The notes beneath the pieces were generated by a model. It saw only the letters and a list, made by a program, of their open reading frames with translations, did no database searches and was not told where the DNA came from. This document shows, piece by piece, positions 38,901 through 53,900 of a stretch of 64,000 nt of DNA. Source of the stretch: Rhopalosiphum padi (Eukaryota; Arthropoda; Insecta; Hemiptera; Aphididae). The translations under genes and the position numbers were made by a program. The DNA lies in assembly GCF_020882245.1 (NCBI RefSeq), contig NC_083600.1:30380001-30444000 (forward strand), read 5' to 3'. How positions within the stretch are numbered: the first letter of the stretch is position 1; each line of letters starts with the position of its first letter.

Positions 38901-41900
38901 ATTCTACAGTATATACTTATAATTTATAAACAACTAGTTCAACAAAATATTATAAGATCCAATATCACATTGAAACATATTTATATATTACTTACTGATT
39001 ATAGCTGTAACCGGTACGAACATTTTGTATACAAAAAAAAAAAAAAACGCTGATAACTAATTAGTTAATTTTTTTTTTGAACTTCTCAATAAATTACTCA
39101 ACTTTATATTAAAAAAAAAAAAACATTCAAATAGAACCTATAATACCTGTATACCAAACCGGTAGTACTTCAGATAATAATATCACTGTGTTAACAAATC
39201 GCTTCGAATTTTAATAATATTATGATATAAGTAAATACATATTATTTATATACAACAATTGTACTACTATTATAATATTATACATTTATTATATGTAACA
39301 TAATTATTTGTATTTGGTACTTTGGTAGTAATCTATCATAATATTAGTGCAACAAGTTTTATGCATTAAAAAATCATGAAATATTTTTTTGCAACAAAAA
39401 ATTAAAAATATACAATTAAATATGCCTTAAAATAAATAACACGCTAATATTACACTAAACAATCACATTTTTTGTATAAATATTTGACCTTTTTTAAATC
39501 ATTTTAATTATTTTACATTATTCAATTTTCTATTAAATATTTAAATTGCACATATATATTTTTAGAGGGGGAGGGGGGTTGGCATAAATTAAATACACCA
39601 AAAACCTTGCGATTTTTACTGATTGTTTATATTAGTATTTCCCACACATGGTATAATTTCAAAATATTTTGATTATTTATAGACATTAAATTTTCCATTT
39701 TTTTTTTTTATAAATATCGATAAAAAAAATATTCACTGGGTAAAAGTAGTTGAAAAATGTTTTGATTTCTTATAAGTCGTTCATAAATCAATTGCAAAAA
39801 TTTAAAATCTATTTATTTCTTAATATTTTTTTATAAGCGTTTATTTTAAAATTCTTAAAATCTCAAAAATGTTTAGATTATTTATTTGTAGTATAAAATT
39901 CATAAAATGTTTGATATTAATATCAAGATATTAGTACCTACATATTGTGATGGTTATTTAAAAATATTTAAAAAAAACATATGCATTATGGCTATTTCAA
40001 GTTAAATTTTTTCCAAAAATGTATTTAATATTCAATTTTTATTTGGCATGAAAATTAAACATAAATTTCCTATTAAATATTTTATGTACTGTAATTAAAA
40101 ATATATAATTGTTTACACAATTTTTTTTAATTGATATTTTTAAAATTTAAATGAAAATAGATATTTAAACGAAGTATAACGATTTTAGTTACTTTAAAAG
40201 TTATTTCAAAAATATTATTCGTGTAGATCTACTTGAAACTTTTAACCTACTTTATTATATACACAATAACATTTTCAAATATAATTTTTTGGGTAAAAAT
40301 GATTCAACTTACCGTACAATAATTAGTAAAACAATTTACTTTAATAACAATATAAATTATAAACATCATAAAATATACATAGTAATATAGACTCACGATG
40401 AGTTTTGCTCAGAATCATTCTTCAATGTTTTATAAATTTAATTAAAATTTAACATTTCCATTACAGTAACCCAATGATGAGAAGATATACTCGACACCTA
40501 TTGTATAACAAAGCGCTTACATATTACTCACTTTTTTTTTAACTCATATCAGTTGTATCAATGACTAATTTATTAAAGCTACCTAGTTAATTTTCTAATT
40601 AAATTAAGAACTTCATAGACGCGTATTGACTTAAAATTATAAACGTTTTTGAAATTGAATGGTTTTATACTTAAACACATTGATCAACGCGTAAATAAAA
40701 TAAAAAATACTTCAGCGAAAAATGATTTAACATAATTATAAGACATAACGACGCCCACATCTATAATAATAAATTATGATTACCGTCTTCGGTCCGTTGC
40801 AGACATGAACTTCCTGGACAAGAACTCGCCAATGAATCGATTTCCGCTGTACATGGTCACGCTGTGGATGGGCCCGATGATCACCAAGAACGCGTTGGAC
40901 AAGAGGTCGGTCCGGGACTTCGTGCTCGGCGACCGGTCCGCGTTCGACCTGGTGGTGGTCGAGAACTTCTTCCACGAGTGTTTCGTGACGCTCGGCCACA
41001 AGTACGGGGCGCCGGTGGTGCAGCTGCTACCGTTCGCCGTCAACCCCCGAGTGTCGCAGTGGCACGGCAACCCGTACGCGCCCGCGTACGTGGCCGAGTT
41101 CACGGCCCATTACGTGGCGCCGATGACGTTCGCGCAGCGCGCCCAAAACGCCGTGGCCACATTGTTCAACACGTGGGTCAATCAGCTGCTGTACATGCCC
41201 CAGCAACGGGCAATCATGGACGAGCACTTCGCGTACGCGGACCACGAGGGCCGGCCCGACCTGGAGACGATGCTCCGGAACGTGTCGCTCACGTTGGTCA
41301 ACAGCCACCCGATGATTGCCCCGGCCGCGCCGTACGTGCCCAGCTACGTGCAGGTGGCCGGCATGCACACGAAACCGGCCGGACCGTTGCCCGCGGTAGA
41401 TACATAATATAATATTGACGATATAATATATTATACACATTTAATATTACGATTAGGGCTGTGAATTTGTAGGAAAGTGTATTTCTTTTTGGTAATTGTG
41501 AAATGTAGCTTTTTGTTAGTACATAATTTGAATTATGTACGAGTAATAGCAAATCCATTTATGAAACTTTTATTTTGCATTTTTTGCCTTATTATAGGTC
41601 ATATTTTCTTTTTATAAGTTTGTTTTCCAGTATTTTTAATTAAACTTCGTCAATTAACATATTTAAAAACCTGTTTCAATCGTTTCAAGCGAATAGCATT
41701 ATTAAAGAATCAATCAACTTCAAAATCAACTTTTTTATAAATTTTTATTTTTATTAAATAAATACACTTTTATGCATATAAATCATATAATATACTAATA
41801 TTAATATAAATGTTAAATCAAAAATCATTTTAAGTGCATTTTATACCATACTTTTTGGCATTTTAAGTGCATATTTTATTACACTTTTTTGACATTTTAA

Positions 41901-44900
41901 ATGCATTTTTTAAGGTCTTTTAGTGTATTAAATTCATAGCCCTAATTATAATAATAAACTCTTCCCCTATGGGCATACCCAGTGTGTGCTCCGGAAGTAC
42001 CTTTTTTGCGGGGGTGGGTCATGTGCCAAAATTTTGTTTTAAGCAAAATTGCACGTGCTAAAAAAAGTGGCCAGTGAGCACACGACTATAATTGATGGGG
42101 GTCTAGGCCGCGTTTCCACGATATAATATAAATGTGATAAACATCATGGGAATATCCGTTAGCAATTTCAAAAACAATAAATAATCTAAATACAAATTTT
42201 AATTAATTTACTCGGCAATCTACATATCTACAAGTTGCTATATCTATAATAAATTGTTGTCACTGCCGTCCTTGTTTCTAGGTAAAATAAACTTATTAAT
42301 TGTTGGTTAATAACATAACTGTTGATTATATTATTTGTATTCTATAATATTACTGACCTATTTATTATGGTGAAATGAAATGCCAAATGCGTGGTATTAA
42401 AGTACATACAATTAAAAATTTCCAGGGGAACAATGACCCTTTTTGGGCACCTCTGGTGAGAGATTTCGCAGATTCGATTAATTTTAAAACAAATTGTTGA
42501 ATCTGCTAATTTGTTTAAATGGAAATCTAACGGACTACGTTTGATTGAGTATTTCTTTGCGAATTTTGTACCTACTAAATAACATTTTTCTCTAGTGATA
42601 ATCGGGTTTAGAACTAGGTATTTAACATTTATTCATATGTGCAGGACGTGTGCATTATATTAAGATTAGGTTTGTTGATGGAATCACAGACTATATCTGG
42701 TTTAAGAACCTGAATTTAATGCGCGTTTAATCATAACGTATTATAATACACGTTATTGTAGATTCAAATTCATAACAAGGCATTTATTGTTTGTGTGCAA
42801 AATTAAGAACAATAGGTAATGGGGATCACTATTCATTAAAAAATATTGCCATTTACGATTTACAAACCTATTATTATTTATTGGATCAAATGAGGACTTA
42901 CCATAACTAATAAAAGTGTAGTCCTATAGAAATAATATTATAATATAAATAAGCGTATCACATCAAATTTATTTAAATAATTATTATATAATTTAAATAT
43001 ATCTATTTAAATAGTTTTAATCAAAAACTATATATTAACTATTAATTAACTAGTAATTATATTATAACAATATTAGTAAATCAAAAATAAATAAAATATA
43101 TATTTTGTTATACGTTCAATATTATTATTATTATACTTGGCCCTAAAAAAAATCATTTTTGCAAACCTTTCATAATTATATTCTTTTTTAGGATCTAAAA
43201 ACCATTTTGGACTCAGCTGAACACGGAGTGATCTATTTTAGTTTGGGTTCGGTAGTCAAGTCGTCAAAAATGCCGCGAGAGACAGTATCGCTTCTGTTGT
43301 CGGAATTAGCCAAGCTCAAGCAAACGGTTCTATGGAAATGGGAAGATGATCAGCTGCCTAACCTGCCGAAAAACGTCAAGGTCAAGAAATGGTTTCCGCA
43401 AAACGATATATTGGGTATGCATGCAAATATCAAAACATATCTATAATTTCTATAAGTAACAAATTTTTATTTTATTTTTTTGAAGGGGGGCACTCTAGAA
43501 TATAAATTACATTATGTGACTTCAGTATGTCTCGTATGATTAGCTAACCTACTTACCTTTATACGCATTAATTAACTCATATAAAATACTAATTACAGTT
43601 AAAGTTACAAATTTACAATAAGTATCAAAAATACGGTGATGATATATTTTTGATGATGATAATAATTATTATATCGTTTATTATGTTAAAAGTTTATACA
43701 GAACATTTAATCTAACCTCTTGGACTTAGGTCAGGCAATTTGATTTGCTGTTCTATGTGAGTTTATAATTTTAATTAAAATAAAGATATGTAATTAGAAT
43801 CACCGTACATAGCCGAAAATAGTATTTTTAACTTTCATTAAAATAATATCTAGTTTACGGACCCGATGCATACAATATTAATACGCACGCATCAACGGAT
43901 TTTTAATACTTCTTGCACACCTACCTACAAGATAATTTCCAGAATTTATATAGGTACTTAAATCTTTTTAAATATGTATCTTCATATTATATTATATTGA
44001 TTTGATACAACTATAATGTACAAACAAAGTTAGTACAGACTCGGGCGAGTTAACCTTAACAGGTCGTTAAAATCGGAAGATTACAATCAGGGATACATCC
44101 ATAAGGTACCTACATATAATATTGTAATATTTATATACTATTAACCCTTTGTTCAGGTCACCCAAACTGCCGGCTGTTCATCACGCACGGCGGCATACTC
44201 AGCCTGATCGAGGCCATCTATCACGGCGTGCCAATGCTGTCCATACCGGTATTCGGCGACCAGGCGCACAATTCGATGGAAGCCGAGAGTAGGGGATTCG
44301 CTTTATACGTGCCCTACTTTGAACTGACTGCAGAGGCTTTCGGAACAAAACTTCAACAAATTTTGCGAGATCCAAGGTGAAGTGCGCTCGTATATTACTA
44401 ATAATATACTATCTATATGATTAATATTTTAGATAGGTACCTACCCCCTCATTGTTAGATGTCCGAGAAAACGACAAATAATGGTCTTGTAATCATAATG
44501 TGTAGTGATATTTTTCTTTTTGAAAAACAAATTTGTATGGATTATTTAAAAAACAGAATTTCAACAATGTTTACCCATACTAATAACATAGGTAACAAGG
44601 GGACATAAAAAAAGTGCTATTTATATGTAAACATAAGGTATACGACGACGTCATAGATTTTAGCTTTAGTGTAGGTGGGGGGGGTTCATAATGAGGGTGT
44701 AGGATAATGATGACTAATCATATATAGTTATATATATATTAACCTATAAGCAAGGGCGCCCCCATGTGAAATTTCAGGGGGGATAGCCAAAGCCGTATCT
44801 GAGGGGGGTCCAAGGGAACTGAAATGGTTCTCACACATTGTTAAACGTAACCAGGTTTTAATACGACGTAATGTGCTGAATGTCCTTTCTATACTACAAT

Positions 44901-47900
44901 AAGTTGTTGGTGGAATAGTCATATAAATAATAATACTTCTCTTCAAAGTTGGATAGAATTCACAATCTTTAAGAAAAAAGAAATATTTTCCTATAGACTA
45001 TATGATTACCTATATCAAATATCAATACAATACACCTTGGTATCAATAATGAATTTTGGAATTTTAGAATATTTAATTTGGATATAATTATTTTAACTAT
45101 CAGGAAAACTAGGGGGCAGTTGTCCGCTCCCTGCTCCCCTTTGTGGGCGCCCTTGCCTATAGGCAGAAAAGGTAAATAAAAAGAAGCAGACATAGAAAGT
45201 ATAAATTTATGTACCTCTTTACCCCACCCTCCCTCACACAAAAAAATGCTCATGATTGTGGCTTGGTAATGATTTTAAATTACTTGCAAACATTTTGGTA
45301 CCAACAATAAAAACATTGAAATGACACTCCTGTGTAAATGTTCAAATATTTACCAAAGATACATATATGGCATTTATTTTGGTATCAAATAAAAGGGGAA
45401 TTTAAAAATCTAATTTATTTATTATAGCTATTAGGTACATTTCCTCATTACTAAAGAGTCATTACATTTATTTGTTAGTTTCAACATATACATAAATATT
45501 ATAAATAAATATTGAATAAACGGTAGGTACACGATACATATATATATATATATATGGTATGTTAATTAGGTTTACAAAAACAATAAATATGAAAATATTT
45601 TTAAAAAATCCTATAAAAAGATATGTTATTTGTTTTTGAAAAAAAAACGCTTGCCGAGTCAGAGATCAGCATTTAAATTTTCATGATTTTCAATTTTTAG
45701 AAATTTATTAATTGTATGTAATATTTATGTATAATGTGTTTTATTTTCGTTTTCATTAAATGAGATAGATCTCTGAAACCGGAGAACAGATTTTGTTATT
45801 TGGGGTCTTGTTAGATTCACATTGGCTAGAACAAGTGCTGTGACGATTTTCAAAACTTTGTCTTCAATCGTTAACTCATTACAAAGCTATAAAGCTGAAA
45901 AAGATAAAAAAAATACCCAATAAAATGTGTTTTTAATTATTTTTTAAGTTGTGTAATGAATTAACTTTAAAAGCTAAAGTTCTGAAAATTTTCACTGCAC
46001 TTCTCCTAGCCAATATGACTCTAACAAGACCCCAAATAACATAATCTGTTCTCCAGTTTCGGTAATCTACCACAGTACCACGCTACATGAAAAACTAGCA
46101 AAAATAACTATTTTTTTTTGTGAAACATTAAATAATTTTTTTTGAAAATTTTTAATCACACATTTTGTATCTATTTGATAATCCCTTTTTAATGAGCTAT
46201 CAACCAACTTTTTAGCTATAATAGTTTTGGGGAAAAATTAAAAAATAGAAATTTTGGGACTGTTCACGCCGACGTTTTTATGGATTCAAATCGTTACACC
46301 ACTTGGGTGTGATATTGGATCTCTTTCAATAATATTTTATGTTAAATCTAGCTTAATTATCCACCTACTCAATACAACTGAGTAACATTTTTATCATTTT
46401 CCTATTTAACAAAAATTCTTGAAGTTTTAAAAATTCAAACTTTTTTCATTTTAATTACCATACTTACTTGATTAAAAATCAAGAAAGTAAAAATAATATT
46501 ATTAATTATTATACTCTGACGAGGTTATTGATATAGGTGTCACATATCATATGATTCAACTATTTTTATATTTTTGGATTTAATTGAATTGGAAAGTCAA
46601 ACATCTATTAACATCATAAACCACTTGAATGTTTACATAAACATAGATTTACTGATATTTATTTAAAAGAACATTGGATATAATTTTTTTAGGAAAAACT
46701 AATGGAGTTGCTTCATATTTAAAAGAAAAATATTCATTAATATTTGGTTGATATTGTATTAATCATAGGTTAGAATTGGCAATTAATGATGTATTAAAAA
46801 ATATTATAGCAACATATCATTTCAAATAGGTATTTTCTTGATACATTATATTCTTTGTATAGACAATCAACTAAGAATCAAAACAAATAAAATTTGTATT
46901 ATATAAGTTTAAATGAAATATTGTTAAAAATTGGTCGAGTACTAGATGTTTGTTAGGTTAGGTTGCTAGCAAGTAGCAGCTATATAACCGTAAAAGTGGT
47001 TTGAAAGATGTATCCAGCTTTATACAAACACCTTAAAGAAGCTTCTAAGGATAAGTATTGTGATAAAAAAACTAAATCCAAGTATAAAGGTCTTAGTAAA
47101 CGGTTCAAAAGCTTATTTCTTTCAGACTTGGCACTTAAGTATGATGTGTTGTCTGAATTATCTCATTTGTCTTTAGATTTACAAAGTCGTGATGTAACTT
47201 GAATACAATCTAATAAAAAAATTAAAAGAGCTATCAGTGTATTGATTCTTTAAAAGCTATCAATCGTGATTCCCTTTATGTAATAATATTAAATTAGTAG
47301 ATATCAATAAAAACCAATTCATTAGGTACAAAAAGAATCATAAACAATTTAAATATGAAACTATTAGATTATAATGAAGAAGATAAACTAATCATACTAG
47401 ATATTCAAATTTTAAATTAAAAAAAAAAACATGGCCTACTGATGTAAATATTCATTTTGGCGAGGAAGAAGTAAAACAATTTTGTAAGAGATTTCTTTTA
47501 AATAAAGAAAAAACATAAAGAGGATAAAGAATATTAATCAATAAAGAAATCAATAAAATTGAACAGCTAAATAAAATAAATAATTTGATAAAAACGATCC
47601 ATACAGCAGAATTCGAACATAGATTTAGCCTGATGAATATTATTTGCACTGATATATGCTCAAGATTAACTATTCACTATATTTCAAATCTAATGCTGAT
47701 TAACATAAATGGTCCACCATTGAATATGGAACCCTGAAGATTATGTTAAAAGATGGATTTAAACCATAGGACTAATGGCATTAGATTTAGAAAAAAATAA
47801 ATAGAAATGAAAAAGAAAGATTCAAACAAAAATTGTAGAGTATTCTATAAGCTATAACCTTAATTTATAAGTATTATATTATATTTGATAAATAAATATA

Positions 47901-50900
47901 TTTTATAATAATATTAATTACATTTTTGAAGTTAATATAATGTGTTATTAATTTATATAATTGAAAGGAGGTGAAGAGGGAGGATTGATGACAGAAGCAT
48001 CCCTAAAGCTGCCACATATTTAGCAAACGGTTTTAAGCATACTTACAAATACCTTATTAGGAATACATCTTAGGAAATATCAATTTTAAATAATAATGTT
48101 AAAATTCTATCAGTGCATAAAATATCTTAATTTAATATTAGGTAGTTTTAATTTTTATTTTATTTCACCTTATTGATTTAATAAAATTAATTTTTCTATT
48201 CCTGAGTATATTCAAATGGTATTCATTTATTAAAAAAAAAAAAAAAAAACATTTTGCTGCAAAATTTCATATAAATTATTTCAAAGAATGTACCAAGTTA
48301 AAAGTGAAGTTCCTAAATTATGATACATTTTTGAAAAATTTTCTAGCAATATTTTTCAAAACTGATAGTAAAATGCTTAATAATATTATATTTTGTGATC
48401 AATTTTTTCAAAATAAATATTTTAAGTTGAATAGAATCTAAAATACTTTTTTTTCATATTTCATCATTTTTTTATTGTACATAACCTAGCTTTGATATTA
48501 ATAGAAAATGATTATTCATGATCCAATAAGAAATAATTAATAATCATTATTCATTATAAACTCATATTATTAAAAACAAAACACATATCTCTCTGATTAC
48601 TCACTTTGTTATTGAATCAGTTGATGTCATTAATAATTGTATAATTTATATTAACGAATTAGATGAATCAACTAGTAAAACGTCTACTGGTCCTGGCGGT
48701 ATATCTTCCTTATTCTTGTATCATTGAAGTTTAATCATTACTCCGCTCTTGCATACAATTTTTACTCTTTCTTTAAACAATTGAAACCTAGGAATTGTCC
48801 CCTCTTATTATAAACCAACTTTTATAAAACCTATTTTTAAAAAAGGTTCAAAATCTCTAGTCTCTAATTATTGACCTATATCTTTTACTTCAAAATAATT
48901 TCTAAAATTATTAATTATATAAACTAACTCCTATTTTTAAAAAGTTACTTATTTCATAACATAGTTTTAAAAGTAATAAACCAACATTGACCAATTTTAT
49001 TCATTTTAAATAGTACTCAAACTGATATTATTTTTACTGACCTTGAAAAGACTTTCAACAGTATTGATTAGTTAATTAATTTTAAAATAGAAAAAAATTG
49101 GCTTCTCTAATCCCTTATTATCTTGGTTTTCATCCTATATTTCTCAATGTGTGTAATTTGTTAAAATAAATAATTATATATCTGAAGAGATTGACGTCAC
49201 TTCAGGCGTTCCACAAAGTTATCACTTCTTTTTTTTTCTGTTAAATTTATTTATTAATTATATAATTATTTTTATCAACTACTCTAATATCTTAATTTTT
49301 GCTGTTGATACAAAAATGTTTAATGTCATATATTCATTGTCTGGTGCTGTGGATCTCTACAGTTAGAGAACAACTGATATTTATATACTAATATACTATA
49401 TACATCATTAATATTACGATATAATAATAACATCAATAAATATACAAACCGGAAAAAATATACTTAATTATACATAAATATCATACAATATTTCTAAGAG
49501 AGAGAAGAAAACAAAATAAAAATAAATTATTCATTATGTATTTGAATTTAATTATGTATTATGTAGATTTATCAACAAAAAAAAAATCAATATTTTTTAT
49601 AGAACTACAAATAGACATTAAAATTTTGGCTGATGAATTTTTTATTTAATTTCTGTAAGAATACTTAGTATAAAATAAATTAGAATATTGCCAGTGCCCA
49701 GTTGATTGAATTTATTTTAAAATTTATAATTTGCATTAGTCCAGGACAATCAATCAAATTATTATGTAATTTCAAATGTGTATACATTTTCAATTTTAAT
49801 TGTGTAAATTGCTTGTTCTATCAATTGTATATATTATAATAAAAATAATTATAAAATTATAGTAGAATGAGACGCTCCATGAACAAAACATTGATTACAT
49901 CATTTACATATTGACAAATCATTTAAACTTTTATATTTGCATTACTAAATATGAATGTTAGATTATTTGTACAGGTGTGTTAAAACACCTAGCTTTTTAA
50001 ATGTTTTATCTCTAATAAAAATTATATGGTCATTGAGAGAAGTTTAGAGTTTACCCCAAGATTGTGTACCGTTAATACTCGTGATAAATAAATCTAACTG
50101 TAGTTTTAGTTATGCATCATTATTAATATAACTAATATTTTTGCATTGCCAGACAATAGTAGAATTGTAGAAAGATTATATATTATTAATAAAATAACAA
50201 AATAATATTGGTGATAAATAATCTCCTTGTGGAATGTCAAAAGTAACTAGTATTTATTCAGAAAGATATTTTTTTTTTTTTTAATTCGGGGTTATAAATA
50301 AGCATTTCTATTGTTCTGGAAAAAAATATCAAATGACAATATTAAAGAAAAAGTAATAACTAGACTAAATTAAAAATAAAATACATGCTCTTTTAAGAAT
50401 ATTGCGGAGAATTCATTATGGCCGGTTGCTGTTTTATAACTAATTTAAGTAAATTAAAAATAATTATTTGTTTTAATTCAATTTTATTGATTTAAATGAC
50501 TTGTGGTCAAATTATATCATTAGAGACTTATGTATTAAAAAATTATTCATTAAATAAGTTACAATATCTTTATCATTGTGAACTTCTTTAATTATATATG
50601 AGTACAGGGCTCGGATTTTATAGCACTAAAAATAAATTAAATATTATGCACAATAATATGACCTAAAAAATCTTAAAATAAGCGCAATAATATGCTCTGA
50701 AAACATAAAAAATAGCAAAAATAAAAATGTATTCTGTTCATAATTTAAAAAAACTCATATTTATTAACTAAAAATTATTTATGAATTATTAAGTACATTT
50801 ATAATTCATTAAAAACTCATGTTTGTTCACACTTTTTAATTACTAAAATTACTTGAATTAATATGGTGACTATTCAAATTTATCTGGAAATAAGAATAAA

Positions 50901-53900
50901 ATAGAACAAATTATTATTTATTAATTAAATAATATATTAAATTATTTTACTCGAGTTACACTGTAAGATTAAATGTTTAAATATGAACAAAAATGTGGGT
51001 ATTTTTCATATGTATTGAAAAAAAAAAATAATTAAAACAAATGATAACATTTTTATAATTTTCATACCACATAATATAAACTAGATTTATGAAAATACAA
51101 AATAAAACGTTATATTATACGAATTAGCAAAAAATAGCACCAAAACTTGAAAAATAGCACTAAAAACCTAAAATACTTCAAATATGCAGAAAATAGCATT
51201 ATAAAATTTTATATTTGGAGTCCCTGGTGCATAAAACAAATGTCTAGCTCACTCTATTTTTATCTGTATCCTACAATAATTAGCAAATGCTATAAAACCC
51301 GAGCCCTGTATACGACATAACATTAGTAATATAACTATAACCATTGATTAAATAAATACTAACATTTATAATTAATGCTATAAAATATAATCTTAATTTC
51401 TTAAATATTTACAATTAGTAAAAATTATTCACAATGCTTAAGTGTTTATAAAGATTATAAGCTCTTTTTTATATATATTATTAATTTCTAATTCTATAAA
51501 TATTATATATTACATATATATTAATCACAATTATATATATGTACAGTGAAACCTCCACTAATGGACACCTCTCAATAGCGAGCACCTACTAATAGCGGAT
51601 GTTTTTTGGGGAACAAGGACATTTTCACTACTTTTCAATAGGAAATCCTCCGAATAGTGGACTCTTTGAATAACAGACATTATTTTAATAGGGAATTTTT
51701 AAAATAATGTTAAGTCCCTAATCTTTATTTTGAAAATAATACTTATTCACATTTGTATGTACTCTCGTATTACTGATGAGATTGCACAGAGACGGTATAA
51801 TTATAAACAGACAAAGCTCACCGATATTTTCAAACAAAAATAATTTTAAAATACATGTACATGATTTTGATTTTGATTGTAAAAATATACTTTAAATAAT
51901 AATAATTAATAATAATTTGTAAAAATATAAAAATATAATAATTTATGATAAATAATAAATAATAACATTATACATACATAGTAAATTATTATAAAAATAA
52001 ATTTCAAAAATATATCCCCCCTGAATAACCGATAAAATTTTGGTGACCGAGAGTGTCAGCTATTCAAAGGTTTCACTGTATATATAGTATGATTGTCACA
52101 ATCAATGAGGGTTATCAACAATTCTATTTAAATAGGTACCTTACTCTATTGAATTCTCAACAATAAATAAGTGATAATTTGTCTGTATATATTGAATATA
52201 AAATACAGATAAATAAAATTAGATTAGATCTAGATAATAAAATATAAAATGACAGTATTTTTTAGAATTTTGCATCAAAAACTGTTTAATATGCGCTTAA
52301 AAACAGAAAAAACACAAAATATGTATTTAAAATTATTAAAATGGTAAAATATGCAAGATGCAAATATATGCAAAATAAAATTTTGATATTTTTAAAAATC
52401 AAAATCAGAATATTCTGTTAATTGCTTCAATACATTTTTTGGCTGTTTCATCTTAAATTCAAAAACAATTTTAATATGGAATATGTATAACTGTTATACT
52501 GACATATTTATTATTTAGATATATTGTAATATTTAATTATATGACAATTTAAATTAATTAATTTTAAATGCAGTCATTTAAATATTAGAATAATTTTATT
52601 GTATCTGCTATAGAGTAGAATTATGTTTGTGCTACCAATTTTATTTTGTCATTAATGAATTGTGATTCAATATTCACAGTCAAATATTTCATCAATCTTG
52701 TGATCGAAGCTTTATACTCTACTTTTAATCAATAAGAGTATCACTAATATACATCATTTATTTTCAATAACAAAACTTTTTGTCTAATTTAAATATTATA
52801 AAAATGATAGTTAAAAATATTTGTTGTAAATTTAAAATAATTAATTATACATAAAATATGAAAAATATACCTGTATTTAAATTCTTAATATAAGCCCAAT
52901 TAATAACGCCATAATTGTATTCAAGTTATTGTTATGTAGCAAGTGCAACGCCAGCTAGTTAAATATTGTGACACACATTGGGCTGGTAATAAATCTAGCA
53001 ATAAAATTTATTTAGAAAATTCATTAATATTAATGTTAAATTTAATTTAATCAATTATTACTATACTGTCTATACTACTTTCCAAACAATCCTTAGTCAT
53101 ACTAAAATATTCAATTATCACACAGTTTACACTCCAAGTATCATAGTAAGCCAGTTGATTGTAGTTCCAACATATATGCCACTTAAAATTCAAGCTTCTG
53201 CATCATTAACCACTTTAATAGTCCAGCTTTTATTCGTTTGTTAAAATCATTGGAGTGTGTTAATATTCTTTTAATTTTTCAATGATCTGGAGTTAATGAA
53301 TCATAAAAAAAAGGTTGAGAGCCACACGTTTGACATATCTGTTCTATTTAGAAACAAGTTTAATATAATACGTACCTAAGTCCTAAACCATAAACAGAAC
53401 AAAAAGGCTAGAGCATGACAAAAAAACCGAGGGTTATAGGACCACATAAAAGCTACCACTGAGATCACACAGTATGTAGCAATAAGTGGAAAATTTGTTT
53501 GCAAGCAAGAGTATCTTCAATTATTTGGTAAGTCACCAGAAAATTCAAATTGAATATACTTTATTACCTACTTTGTTAGTAAAGGCAATCTTAAGACTCC
53601 ATCAGATAATCTTTTTAATGCCGTACAAATGATGGAAAAAACACTTTAAAAACTTGCACAAAGACTGTTAAATTGCCTGTTAAATGAAAAACAAATATTC
53701 AAGAAACAAATATACAGACACCACATATCAAACATCTTATTATTTCAACAGAGATTGTTCACTATTCAGTGTTTAATCCAAACTCGTACACTCATTCACC
53801 TCAATAATTCAAATAGATAAAATATAGACAAACAATTACAATTACCTAGTGATAAAAATTAAAAAATTAAAAATTATTAAAATGAAACAATTTTTAACTA

